This document shows positions 8,211-21,649 of a stretch of 53,372 nucleotides of DNA, in pieces. Positions within the stretch are counted from its first letter, which is position 1. Every line of letters begins with the position of its first letter. The DNA comes from Schoenoplectus triqueter. Lineage: Eukaryota > Streptophyta > Magnoliopsida > Poales > Cyperaceae. The translations under genes and the position numbers were made by a program. Where the stretch lies: the NCBI GenBank assembly GCA_964058805.1, contig CAXKVV010000366.1, forward strand, positions 1 to 53,372, given 5' to 3'. The notes under the pieces were generated by a model, which was not told the DNA's origin, ran no database searches, and worked only from the letters and a program-made list of their open reading frames with translations.

Positions 8211-9441
8211 AATTGTTTGCGTTTTTCAAATTTTTTGTCCGTATATGTACACATAATTTCAAGAAAATTGATATAATTACTCCTAATTATGCCTATTATA
8301 AGATTGTCCAGTTAACACTTCATTATGAATATCCTACAACAATAATTTTTCGTAAAACATTAGAAAGATATATTAGAAACTGCTCCTTTAGCGAGTTGTT
8401 TATGATTTTTAATATTTTTTTGACTCATAACTATACATAATTTCATGAAAATTAATATAATTACTCCTAATTATACCTATACATAGGTTATCCGATTAAC
8501 ACTTTGATATGAACCTAGTACGACACAAATTTTGCATAGAACATAAATAAGATGCATTAAAAACGTTTGTTTAAACAAGTTGTTTGTGTTTTTGAAAATT
8601 TGTTGGCAGCATAATTACATATAATTTCATGAAAATTAATATAGTTACTCCTAATTATGCCTTTTATTTGATTGTCCAGTTAAAATTTAGATATGAGAGC
8701 TCTATGGCGCTAATTTTGCACAAATATAAGTGAGATGCAATAGAAACTGTTGTTTAAATAAGTTATTTATGATTTTCAACATTTTTTCTGATTACGCCTA
8801 TTATTACTTTGTCCTATTAAAACTCTGAATTAATATTTTACGATGCTAATTTTGCGCAAAAGATAAGTACGAAGCAATAAAAACTGTTGTTTAAACAAGT
8901 TGTTTGTGTTTTTCAAAATTTTGGCCCTCATAACTACATATAATTTCATACAAATTAATAAAATTACTCCTAATTACGCATATTAAAAAAAATGTGATTA
9001 AAACTTCGATATGAATATTCTATGACGCTAATATTACACAAAACGTTAGTAAGATGCATCAAAAGCTGCTGTTTAAACAAGTTATTTGTCTTTATGAAAA
9101 ATTTTGATCTTATAACTACACATAATTTGATGTAAACTAATTTAATTACTCCTAATTATGCCTTTTATAGTATTGTTCAATGAGCACTTCAAAACGAATA
9201 TTTTAGGGCACTATTTTTACTCACAACATAAGTAAGATGCGTTGAAAAATGCAATTTAAGAAAGTTATGTTTTTCAACTTTTTTGACCTCATAGTTACAA
9301 ATAATTTCGTAAAAATTAACATAATTACTCCTAATTATGCCCATTAAAATATCAGCCAATTAACACTTCGATATGTAAATTCTACGACACTAATTTTACA
9401 CGAGACATAAGTAGAATGCGTCGAAAAAAGCTGTTGAAACA
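8211..9441 (+). repeat. Block 1 (1,231 bp), m4 shortened to 137 bp
   Basis: Monomer starts: 8211, 8394, 8578, 8761, 8898, 9080, 9263. The m4 at 8761-8897 has lost about 46 bp, joining CATTTTTT directly to CTGATTACGCC. m1 is the undeleted form. Many private substitutions mark this as old array-edge sequence. Confidence 0.88.
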
Positions 9442-10716
9442 ACTTGTTTGCGTTTTTCAGATTTTTTGACCGCATATGTACACATAATTTCATGCAAATT
9501 GATATAATTACTCATACTTATGCCTATTATAAGATTGTCCAGTTAACACTTCATTATGAATATCCTACGACACTAATTTTTCCTAAAACATTAGAAAGAT
9601 ATATTAGAAACTGCTGCTTTGGAGAGTTGTTTATGATTTTTAATGTTTTTTGACTCATAACTATACATAATTTCATGAAAATTAATATAATTACTCCTAA
9701 TTATACCTATTAATAGGTTATCTGATTAACACTTTGATATGAACCTAGTACGACACAAATTTTGCATAGAACATAAATAAGATGCATTAAAAACGTTTGT
9801 TTAAACAAGTTGTTTGTGTTTTTGAAATTTGTTGGCCGCATAATTACATATAATTTCGTGAAAATTAATATAGTTACTCCTAATTATGCCTTTTATTTGA
9901 TTGTCTAGTTAAAATTTAGATATGAGTACTCTATGGCGCTAATTTTGCACAAATATAAGTGAGATGCATTAGAAACTGTTGTTTAAACAAGTTGTTTAAG
10001 ATTTGACAACATTTTATGCATCAAAACTGCACATAATTTCGAGCGAATTAATATAATTACTTCTGATTATAACTATTATTTGTTTGTCCTATTAAAACTT
10101 TGAATTAATGTTTTATGATAATAATTTTGTGCAAAACATAAGTACGATGCAATAAAAACTGCTGTTTAAACAAGTTGTTTGTGTTTTTCAAAATTTTGGC
10201 CCTCATAACTACATATAATTTCATACAAATTAATATAATTACTCCTTATTACGCATATTAAAAAAAATATGATTAAAACTTCGATATGAATATTCTATGA
10301 CGCTAATATTACACAAAACGTTAGTAAGATGCGTCAAAATCTGCTGTTTAAACAAGTTATTTGCCTTTATGAAAAATTTTGACCTTATAACTACACATAA
10401 TTTGATGTAAATTAATTTAATTACTTCTAATTATGCCTTTTATAGTATTGTTCAATGAGCACTTCAAAACGAATATTTTAGGGCACTATTTTTACTCACA
10501 ACATAAGTAAGATGCGTTGAAAAATGCTATTTAAGAAAGTTATGTTTTTCAACTTTTTTGGTCTCATAGTTACAAATAATTTCATAAAAATTAACATAAT
10601 TACTCCTAATTATACCCATTAAAATATCTATCAATTAACACTTCGATATTTAAATTCTACGACAATAATTTTACACGAGACATAAGTAGGATGCGTCGAA
10701 AACAGCTGTTGAAACA
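9442..10716 (+). repeat. Block 2 (1,275 bp), complete seven-monomer block
   Basis: Monomer starts: 9442, 9625, 9808, 9990, 10173, 10355, 10538. All seven types are present with normal lengths except m7 at 179 bp, which keeps one more T (ATTTTACACGAG) than the 178-bp interior form. It is the leftmost intact block and shows that the 7-mer order predates the interior amplification. Confidence 0.9.
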
Positions 10717-11824
10717 ACTTGTTTGCGTTTTTCAAATTTTTTGACCGCATATGTACGCATAATTTCATGCAAATTGATATAATTACTCATACTTATGCCT
10801 ATTATAAGATTGTCCAGTTAACACTTCAATATGAATATCCTACGACACTAATTTTTCGTAAAACATTAGAAAGATATATTAGAAACTGCTGCATTGGAGA
10901 GTTGTTTATGAATTTTAATGTTTTTTGACTCATAACTATACATAATTTCATGAAAATTAATATAATTACTCCTAATTATACCTATTAATAGGTTATTAAC
11001 ACTTTGATATGAACCTAGTACGACACAAATTTTGCATAGAACATAAATAAGATGCATTAAAAATGTTTGTTTAAACAAGTTGTTTGTGTTTTTGAAATTT
11101 GTTGGCCGCATAATTACATATAATTTCATGAAAATTAATATAGTTACTTCTAATTATGCCTTTTATTTGATTGTCCAGTTAAAATTTAGATATGAGTACT
11201 CTATGGCGCTAATTTTGCACAAATATAAGTGAGATGCATTAGAAACTGTTGTTTAAACAAGTTGTTTAAGATTTCACTATATTTTTGGCATCAAAACTAC
11301 ACATAACTTCGAGCGAATTAATATAATTTCATACAAATTAATAAAATTACTCCTAATTACGCATATTATAATATTTTCTGATTAAAACTTCGATATGAAT
11401 ATTCTATGACGCAAATATTGCACAAAACATTAGTAAGATGCGTCAAAAGCTGCTGTTTAAACAAGTTATTTGCCTTTATGAAAATTTTTGGCCGTATAAC
11501 TACACATAATTTGGTGTAAATTAATTTAATTACTCCTAATTATACCTTTATAGTATTGGTCAGTTAGCACTGGAAAACGAATATCTTAGGGCACTATTTT
11601 TACTCAAAACATAAGTAAGATGCGTTGAAAAATGCTATTTAAGAAAGTTATGTGTTTCAACTTTTTTGGCCTCATAGTTACAAATAATTTCGTAAAAATT
11701 AACATAATTACTCAAAATTATGCCCATTAAAATATTAGCCAATTAACACTTCAATATTTAAATTCTACGACACTAATTTTACACGAGACATAAGTAGGAT
11801 GCATCGAAAACAGCTGTTGAAACA
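10717..11824 (+). repeat. Block 3 (1,108 bp) with m4/m5 fused monomer
   Basis: Monomer starts: 10717, 10900 (m2 with a small deletion in GGTTATTAACAC), 11078, 11260, 11464, 11646. The monomer at 11260-11463 is 204 bp. It begins as m4 (AAGATTTCAC, CTTCGAGCGAATTAA) and switches to m5 at a shared ATATAATT word, continuing TTCATACAAATTAATAAAAT. About 161 bp were lost relative to m4 plus m5. Confidence 0.88.
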
Positions 11825-12930
11825 AGTTGCTTTAGCGAGTTGTTTATGATTTTTAATGTTTTTTGACTCATAACTATACATAATTTCATAAAAATTAAAA
11901 TAATTACTCCTAATAATACCTATTAATAGGTTATCTTATTAGCACTTTGATATGAACCTAGTACGACACTAATTTTGCATAAAACATAAATAAGATGCAT
12001 TAAAAACGTTTGTTTAAACAAGTTGTTTGTGTTTTTGAAATTTGTTGGCTGCATAATTATATATAATTTCGTAAAAATTAATATAGTTACTCCTAATTGT
12101 GCCTTTTAAAATGATTGTCCAGTTAATATTTAGATATGAGTATTCTATGGCGCTAATTTTGCACAAATATAAGTGAGATGCATTAGAAACTGTTGTTTAA
12201 ACAAGTTGTTTAATGATTTTCAACATTTTTTGCATCAAAACTGCACATAATTTCTCGCGAATTAATATAATTGCTTCTGATTACGCCTATTATTAGTTTT
12301 TCCTATTAAAACTTTGAATTAATATTTTATGATGCTAATTTTGCGCAAAACATAAGTACGATGCAATAAAAACTGCTGTTTAAACAAGTTATTTGTGTTT
12401 TTCAAAATTTTGGCACTCATAACTACATATAATTTCATACAAATTAATATAATTACTCCTAATTACGCATATTAAAAAAAATTCTGATTAAAACATCGAT
12501 ATGAATATTCTATGACGCTAATATTGCACAAAACGTTAGTAAGATGCGTCAAAAGCTGCTGTTTAAACAAGTTATTTGCCTTTATAAAAATTTTTGGCCT
12601 TATAACTAAACATAATTTGGTGTAAATTAATTTAATTACTCCTAATTATGTCTTTTATAGTATTGTTCAATGAGCACTTGAAAACAAATATTTTAGGGCG
12701 CTATTTTTACTTAAAACATAAGTAAGATGCGTTGAAAAATGTTATTTAAGAAAGTTATGTTTTTCAACTTTTTGGCCTCATAGTTACAAATAATTTCGTA
12801 AAAATTAACAAAATTACTCCAAATTATGCCCATTAAAATCATAGCCAATTAACACTTCGATATTTAAATTCTACGACACTAATTTTATACGAGACATAAG
12901 TAGGATGCATCGAAAACAGCTGTTGAAATA
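11825..12930 (+). repeat. Block 4 (1,106 bp) with m1 reduced to 13 bp
   Basis: m1 is only AGTTGCTTTAGCG at 11825-11837, the first five and last eight bases of a normal 183-bp m1, so about 170 bp are missing. m2-m7 follow at 11838, 12021, 12204, 12387, 12570 and 12753, all near full length. Confidence 0.88.
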
Positions 12931-14074
12931 AGTTGTTTGCGTTTTTCAGATTTTCTGACCGCATATGTACACATAATTTCATGCAAATTGATATAATTAC
13001 TCCTAATTATGCCTATTATAAGATTATCCAGTTAACACTTCATTATGAATATCCTACAACACTATTTTTTGTAAAACATTATAAAGATATATTAGAAACT
13101 GCTCCTTTAGCGAGTTGTTTATGATTTTTAACATTTTTTTGACTCATAACTATACATAATTTCATGAAAATTAATATAATTACTCCTAATTATACCTATT
13201 AATAGGTTATCCGATTAACACAAATTAAAATAGTTACTCCTAATTATGCCTTTTATTTGATTGTCCAGTTAAAATTTAGATATGAGTACTCTATGGCGCT
13301 AGTTTTGCACAAATATAAGTGAGATGCAATAGAAACTGTTGTTTAAACAAGTTATTTATGATTTTCAACATTTTTTGCATCAAAACTGCACATAATTTCG
13401 AGCGAATTAATATAATTACTTCTGATTAGCCCTATTATTAGTTTGTCCTATTAAAACTTTGAATTAATATTGAATGATGCTAATTTTGCGCAAAACATAA
13501 GTACGATGCAATAAAAACTGCTGTTTAAACAAGTTGTTTGTGTTTTTCAAAATTTTGGCCCTCATAACTACATATAATTTCATACAAATTAATAAAATTA
13601 CTCCTAATTACGCATATTATAAAATTTTCCGATTAAAACTTCGATATGAATATTCTATGACGCTAATATTGCACAAAACGTTAGTAAGATGCGTCAAAAG
13701 CTACTGTTTAAACAAGTTTTTTACCTTTATGAAAAAATTTGGACTTATAACTACACATAATTTGGTGTAAATTAATTTAATTACTCCTAATTATGCCTTT
13801 ATAGTATTGTTCAGTTAGCACTTGAAAACGAATATCTTAGGGCACTATTTTTACTCAAAACATAAGTAAGATGCGTTGAAAAATGCTATTTACGAAAGTT
13901 ATATTTTTCAACTATTTTGGCATCATAGTTACAAATAATTTCATAAAAATTAACATAATTACTCCTAATTATGCCCATTAAAATATTAGTCAATTAACAC
14001 TTCGATATTTAAATTCTACGACACTAATTTACACGAGACATAAGTAGGATGCATCGAAAACAGCTTTTGAAACA
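12931..14074 (+). repeat. Block 5 (1,144 bp) with m2/m3 fused monomer
   Basis: m1 at 12931 (182 bp). The next unit, 13113-13349 (237 bp), starts as m2 through GGTTATCCGATTAACAC and then jumps into the middle of m3 (AAATTAAAATAGTTACTCC), losing about 128 bp. m4-m7 follow at 13350, 13532, 13715 and 13897. From the m5 here onward, monomers closely match the interior forms. Confidence 0.87.
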
Positions 14075-16625
14075 AGTTGTTTGCGTTTTTCAGATTTTGT
14101 GACCGCATATGTACACATAATTTCATGCAAATTGATATAATTACTCCTAATTATGCCTATTATAAGATTGTCCAGTTAACACTTCATTATGAATATCCTA
14201 CGACACTAATTTTTCGTAAAACATTAGAAAGATATATTAGAAACTGCTGCTTTAGCGAGTTGTTTATGATTTTTAACGTTTTTTGACTCATAACTATACA
14301 TAATTTCATGAAAATTAAAATAATTACTCCTAATAATACCTATTAAAAGGTTATCCAATTAACACTTTGATATGAACCTAGTACGACATAAATTTTGCGT
14401 AAAACATAAATAAGATGCATTAAAAACGTTTGTTTAAACAAGTTGTTTGTGTTTTTGAAATTTGTTTGCCGCATAATTACATATAATTTCGTGAAAATTA
14501 ATATAGTTACTCCTAATTATGCCTTTTATTTGATTGTCCAGTTAAAATTTAGATATGAGTACTCTATGGCGCTAGTTTTGCTCAAATATAAGTGAGATGC
14601 ATTAAAAACTGTTGTTTAAACAAGTTGTTTAAGATTTCACGACATTTTTTGCAACAAAACTGCACATATTTTCGAGCGAATTAATATAATTACTTCTGAT
14701 TACGCCTATTATTTGTTTGTCCTATTAAAACTTTGAATTAATGTTTTATGATGCTAATTTTGCGCAAATCATAAGTACGATGTAATAAAAACTGCTGTTT
14801 AAACAAGTTGTTTGTGTTTTTCAAAATTTTGGCCCTCATAACTACATATAATTTCATACAAATTAATAAAATTACTCCTAATTACGCATATTATAAAATT
14901 TTCCGATTAAAACTTCGATATGAATATTCTATGACACTAATATTGCACAAAACGTTAGTAAGATGCGTCAAAAGCTACTGTTTAAACAACTTATTTACCT
15001 TTATGAAAAAATTTGGACTTATAACTACACATAATTTGGTGTAAATTAATTTAATTACTCCTAATTATGCCTTTATAGTATTGTTCAGTTAGCACTTGAA
15101 AACGAATATCTTAGGGCACTATTTTTACTCAAAACATAAGTAAGATGCGTTGAAAAATGCTATTTACGAAAGTTATATTTTTCAACTATTTTGGCCTCAT
15201 AGTTACAAATAATTTCATAAAAATTAACATAATTACTCCTAATTATGCCCATTAAAATATTAGCCAATTAACACTTCGATATTTAAATTCTACGACACTA
15301 ATTTACACGAGACATAAATAGGATGCATCGAAAACAGCTTTTGAAACAAGTTGTTTGCGTTTTTCAGATTTTTTGACCGCATATGTACACATAATTTCAT
15401 ACAAATTGATATAATTACTCCTAATTATGCCTATTATAAGATTGTCCAGTTAACACTTCATTATGAATATCCTACGACACTAATTTTTCGTAAAACATTA
15501 GAAAGATATATTAGAAACTGCTGCTTTAGCGAGTTGTTTATGATTTTTAACGTTTTTTGACTCATAACTATACATAATTTCATGAAAATTAAAATAATTA
15601 CTCCTAATAATACCTATTAAAAGGTTATCCTATTAGCAGTTTGATATGAACCTAGTACGACACTAATTTTGCACAAAATATAAATAAGATGCATTAAAAA
15701 CGTTTGTTTAAACAAGTTGTTTGTGTTTTTGAAATTTGTTGGCCGCATAATTACATATAATTTCGTGAAAATTAATATAGTTACTCCTAATTATGCCTTT
15801 TATTTGATTGTCCAGTTAAAATTTAGATATGAGTACTCTATGGCGCTAGTTTTGCACAAATATAAGTGAGATGATGCATTAGAAACTGTTGTTTAAACAA
15901 GTTATTTATGATTTTCAACATTTTTTGCATCAAAACTGCACATAATTTCGAGCGAATTAATATAATTACTTCTGATTACGCCTATTATTAGTTTGTCCTT
16001 TTAAAACTTTGAATTAATATTTAATGATGCTAATTTTCCGCAAAACATAAGTACGATGCAATAAAAACTGCTGTTTAAACAAGTTGTTTGTGTTTTTCAA
16101 AATTTTGGCCCTCATAACTACATATAATTTCATACAAATTAATAAAATTACTCCTAATTACGCATATTATAAAATTTTCTGATTAAAACTTCGATATGAA
16201 TATTCTATGACGCTAATATTGCACAAAGCGTTAGTAAGATGGGTCAAAAGCTACTGTTTAAACAAGTTATTTGCCTTTATGAAAAATTTTGGCCTTATAA
16301 CTACACATAATTTGGTGTAAATTAATTTAATTACTACTAATTATGCCTTTTATAGTATTGTTCAATGAGCACTTGAAAACGAATATTTTAGGGCACTATT
16401 TTTACTCACAACATAAGTAAGATGCGTTGAAAAATGCTACTTAAGAAAGTTATGTTTTTCAACTTTTTTGGCCTCATAGTTACAAATAATTTCATAAAAA
16501 TTAACATAATTACTCCTAATTATGCCCATTAAAATATTAGCCAATTAACACTTCGATATTTAAATTCTACGACCCTAATTTACACGAGACATAAGTAGGA
16601 TGCATCGAAAACAGCTTTTGAAACA
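14075..16625 (+). repeat. Two complete C-type blocks (1,274 and 1,277 bp)
   Basis: Blocks at 14075 and 15349 both have undeleted m1 (TGCCTATTATAAGATTG). They differ in m3/m4: the first has CTCAAATATAAG then TTTAAGATTTCACGAC, the second CACAAATATAAG then ATTTATGATTTTCAAC. The second carries an extra 3 bp (GATGATGCATT near 15873), which accounts for its 1,277-bp length. Confidence 0.9.
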
Positions 16626-17863
16626 AGTTGTTTGCGTTTTTCAGATTTTTTGACCGCATATGTACACATAATTTCATGCAAATTGATATAATTACTCCTA
16701 ATTATGAATATCCTATGACACTAATATTTCGTAAAATATTCGAATGATATATTAGAAACTGCTGCTTTAGCGAGTTGTTTACGATTTTTAACGTTTTTTG
16801 ACTCATAACTATACATAATTTCATGAAAATTAAAATAATTACTCCTAATAATACCGATTAATAGGTTATCCAATTAACATTTTGATATGAACCTAGTACG
16901 ACATAAATTTTGCGTAAAACATAAATAAGATGCATTAAAAACGTTTGTTTAAACAAGTTGTTTGTGTTTTTGAAATTTGTTTGCCGCATAATTACATATA
17001 ATTTCGTGAAAATTAATATAGTTACTCCTAATTATGCCTTTTATTTGATTGTCCAGTTAAAATTTAGATATGAGTACTCTATGGCGCTAGTTTTGCTAAA
17101 ATATAAGTGAGAAGCATTAAAAACTGTTGTTTAAACAAGTTGTTTAAGATTTCACGACATTTTTTGCATCAAAACTGCACATATTTTCGAGCGAATTAAT
17201 ATAATTACTTCTGATTACGCCTATTATTTGTTTGTCCTATTAAAACTTTGAATTAATGTTTTATGATGCTAATTTTGCGCAAAACATAAGTACGATGTAA
17301 TAAAAACTGCTGTTTAAACAAGTTGTTTGTGTTTTTCAAAATTTTGGCCCTCATAACTACATATAATTTCATACAAATTAATAAAATTACTCCTAATTAC
17401 GTATATTATAAAATTTTCCGATTAAAACTTAGATATGAATATTCTATGACGCTAATATTGCACAAAACGTTAGTAAGATGCGTCAAAAGCTACTGTTTAA
17501 ACAAGTTATTTACCTTTATGAAAAAATTTGGACTTATAACTACACATAATTTGGTGTAAATTAATTTAATTACTCCAAATTATGCCTTTATAGTATTGTT
17601 CAGTTAGCACTTGAAAACGAATATCTTAGGGCACTATTTTTACTCAAAACATAAGTAAGATGCGTTGAAAAATGCTATTTACGAAAGTTATATTTTTAAA
17701 CTATTTTGGCCTCATAGTTACAAATAATTTCATAAAAATTAACATAATTACTCCTAATTATGCCCATTAAAATATTAGCCAATTAACACTTCGATATTTA
17801 AATTCTACGACACTAATTTACACGAGACATAAATAGGATGCATCGAAAACAGCTTTTGAAACA
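16626..17863 (+). repeat. First D-type block (1,238 bp) with 36-bp m1 deletion
   Basis: m1 at 16626 reads CTCCTAATTATGAATATCCT, lacking the 36 bp between two ATTATG words that full m1 copies have; m1 is therefore 147 bp. This is the leftmost occurrence of the deletion in the window. m3 carries GCTAAAATATAAGTGAGAAG and m4 the AAGATTTCACG form, as in the D blocks of the right-hand 3,787-bp repeats. Confidence 0.92.
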
Positions 17864-19137
17864 AGTTGTTTGCGTTTTTCAGATTTTTTGACCGCATATG
17901 TACACATAATTTCATACAAATTGATATAATTACTCCTAATTATGCCTATTATAAGATTGTCCAGTTAACACTTCATTATGAATATCCTACGACACTAATT
18001 TTTCGTAAAACATTAGAAAGATATATTAGAAACTGCTGCTTTAGCGAGTTGTTTATGATTTTTAACGTTTTTTGACTCATAACTATACATAATTTCATGA
18101 AAATTAAAATAATTACTCCTAATAATACCTATTAAAAGGTTATCCTATTAGCAGTTTGATATGAACCTAGTACGACACTAATTTTGCATAAAACATAAAT
18201 AAGATGCATTAAAAACGTTTGTTTAAACTAGTTGTTTGTGTTTTTGAAATTTGTTGGCCGCATAATTACATATAATTTCGTGAAAATTAATATAGTTACT
18301 CCTAATTATGCCTTTTATTTGATTGTCCAGTTAAAATTTAGATATGAGTACTCTATGGCGCTAGTTTTGCACAAATATAAGTGAGATGCATTAGAAACTG
18401 TTGTTTAAACAAGTTATTTATGATTTTCAACATTTTTTGCATCAAAACTGCACATAATTTCGAGCGAATTAATATAATTACTTCTGATTACGCCTATTAT
18501 TAGTTTGTCCTATTAAAACTTTGAATTAATATTTAATGATGCTAATTTTGCGCAAAACATAAGTACGATGCAATAAAAACTGCTGTTTAAACAAGTTGTT
18601 TGTGTTTTTCAAAATTTTGGCCCTCATAACTACATATAATTTCATACAAATTAATAAAATTACTCCTAATTACGCATATTATAAAATTTTCTGATTAAAA
18701 CTTCGATATGAATATTCTATGACGCTAATATTGCACAAAACGTTAGTAAGATGGGTCAAAAGCTACTGTTTAAACAAGTTATTTGCCTTTATGAAAACTT
18801 TTGGCCTTATAACTACACATAATTTGGTGTAAATTAATTTAATTACTCCTAATTATGCCTTTTATAGTATTGTTCAATGAGCACTTGAAAACGAATATTT
18901 TAGGGCACTATTTTTACTCACAACATAAGTAAGATGCGTTGAAAAATGCTATTTAAGAAAGTTATGTTTTTCAACTTTTTTGGCCTCATAGTTACAAATA
19001 ATTTCGTAAAAATTAACATAATTACTCCTAATTATGCCCATTAAAATATTAGCCAATTAACACTTCGATATTTAAATTCTACGACCCTAATTTACATGAG
19101 ACATAAGTAGGATGCATCGAAAACAGCTTTTGAAACA
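17864..19137 (+). repeat. C-type block (1,274 bp) with ACTAGT variant
   Basis: Full m1, m2 of the CCTATTAAAAGGTTATCC form, m4 of the ATTTATGATTTTCAAC form. AACAAGTTG at the m2/m3 border is changed to AACTAGTTG (ACTAGT at 18227-18232), a marker shared with only a few other blocks. Confidence 0.9.
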
Positions 19138-21649
19138 AGTTGTTTGCGTTTTTCAGATTTTTTGACCGCATATGTACACATAATTTCATGCAAATTGATA
19201 TAATTACTCCTAATTATGACTATTATAAGATTGTCCAGTTAACACTTCATTGTGAATATCCTACGACACTAATATTTCGTAAAACATTCGAACGATATAT
19301 TAGAAACTGCTGCTTTAGCGAGTTGTTTACGATTTTTAACGTTTTTTGACTCATAACTATACACAATTTCATGAAAATTAAAATAATTACTCCTAATAAT
19401 ACCGATTAATAGGTTATCCAATTAACACTTTGATATGAACCTAGTACGACATAAATTTTGCGTAAAACATAAATAAGATGCATTAAAAACGTTTGTTTAA
19501 ACAAGTTGTTTGTGTTTTTGAAATTTGTTTGCCGCATAATTACATATAATTTCGTGAAAATTAATATAGTTACTCCTAATTATGCCTTTTATTTGATTGT
19601 CCAGTTAAAATTTAGATATGAGTACTCTATGGCGCTAGTTTTGCACAAATATAAGTGAGATGCATTAGAAACTGTTGTTTAAACAAGTTATTTATGATTT
19701 TCAACATTTTTTGCATCAAAACTACACATAATTTCGAGCGAATTAATATAATTACTTCTGATTACGCCTATTATTAGTTTGTCCTTTTAAAACTTTGAAT
19801 TAATATTTAATGATGCTAATTTTGCGGAAAACATAAGTACGATGCAATAAAAACTGCTGTTTAAACAAGTTGTTTGTGTTTTTCAAAATTTTGGCCCTCA
19901 TAACTACATATAATTTCATACAAATTAATAAAATTACTCCTAATTACGCATATTATAAAATTTTCTGATTAAAACTTCGATATGAATATTCTATGACGCT
20001 AATATTGCACAAATCGTTAGTAAGATGGGTCAAAAGCTACTGTTTAAACAAGTTATTTGCCTTTATGAAAAATTTTGGCCTTATAACTACACATAATTTG
20101 GTGTAAATTAATTTAATTACTCCTAATTATGCCTTTTATAGTATTGTTCAATGAGCACTTGAAAACGAATATTTTAGGGCACTATTTTTACTCACAACAT
20201 AAGTAAGATGCGTTGAAAAATGCTACTTAAGAAAGTTATGTTTTTCAACTTTTTTGGCCTCATAGTTACAAATAATTTCGTAAAAATTAACATAATTACT
20301 CCTAATTATGCCCATTAAAATATTAGCCAATTAACACTTCGATATTTAAATTCTACGACCCTAATTTACACGAGAAATAAGTAGGATGCATCGAAAACAG
20401 CTTTTGAAACAAGTTGTTTGCGTTTTTCAGATTTTTTGACCGCATATGGACACATAATTTCATGCAAATTGATATAATTACTCCTAATTATGAATATCCT
20501 ATGACACTAATATTTCGTAAAACATTCGAATGATATATTAGAAACTGCTGCTTTAGCGAGTTGTTTACGATTTTTAACGTTTTTTGACTCATAACTATAC
20601 ATAATTTCATGAAAATTAAAATAATTACTCCTAATAATACCGATTAATAGGTTATCCAATTAACATTTTGATATGAACCTAGTACGACATAAATTTTGCG
20701 TAAAACATAAATAAGATGCATTAAAAACGTTTGTTTAAACAAGTTGTTTGTGTTTTTGAAATTTGTTTGCCGCATAATTACATATAATTTCGTGAAAATT
20801 AATATAGTTACTCCTAATTATGCCTTTTATTTGATTGTCCAGTTAAAATTTAGATATGAGTACTCTATGGCGCTAGTTTTGCACAAATATAAGTGAGATG
20901 CATTAGAAACTGTTGTTTAAACAAGTTATTTATGATTTTCAACATTTTTTGCATCAAAACTACACATAATTTCGAGCGAATTAATATAATTACTTCTGAT
21001 TACGCCTATTATTAGTTTGTCCTTTTAAAACTTTGAATTAATATTTAATGATGCTAATTTTGCGGAAAACATAAGTACGATGCAATAAAAACTGCTGTTT
21101 AAACAAGTTGTTTGTGTTTTTCAAAATTTTGGCCCTCATAACTACATATAATTTCATACAAATTAATAAAATTACTCCTAATTACGCATATTATAAAATT
21201 TTCTGATTAAAACTTCGATATGAATATTCTATGACGCTAATATTGCACAAAACGTTAGTAAGATGGGTCAAAAGCTACTGTTTAAACAAGTTATTTGCCT
21301 TTATGAAAACTTTTGGCCTTATAACTACACATAATTTGGTGTAAATTAATTTAATTACTCCTAATTATGCCTTTTATAGTATTGTTCAATGAGCACTTGA
21401 AAACGAATATTTTAGGGCACTATTTTTACTCACAACATAAGTAAGATGCGTTGAAAAATGCTATTTAAGAAAGTTATGTTTTTCAACTTTTTTGGCCTCA
21501 TAGTTACAAATAATTTCGTAAAAATTAACATAATTACTCCTAATTATGCCCATTAAAATATTAGCCAATTAACACTTCGATATTTAAATTCTACGACCCT
21601 AATTTACATGAGACATAAGTAGGATGCATCGAAAACAGCTTTTGAAACA
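19138..21649 (+). repeat. A-D pair (2,512 bp), copy 1
   Basis: A block at 19138 (TATGACTATTATAAG, CATTGTGAATATCC, full m1) followed by D block at 20412 (deleted m1). The D m1 has a private G (CATATGGACAC near 20448). The pair is repeated almost exactly in the next 2,512 bp. Confidence 0.9.
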
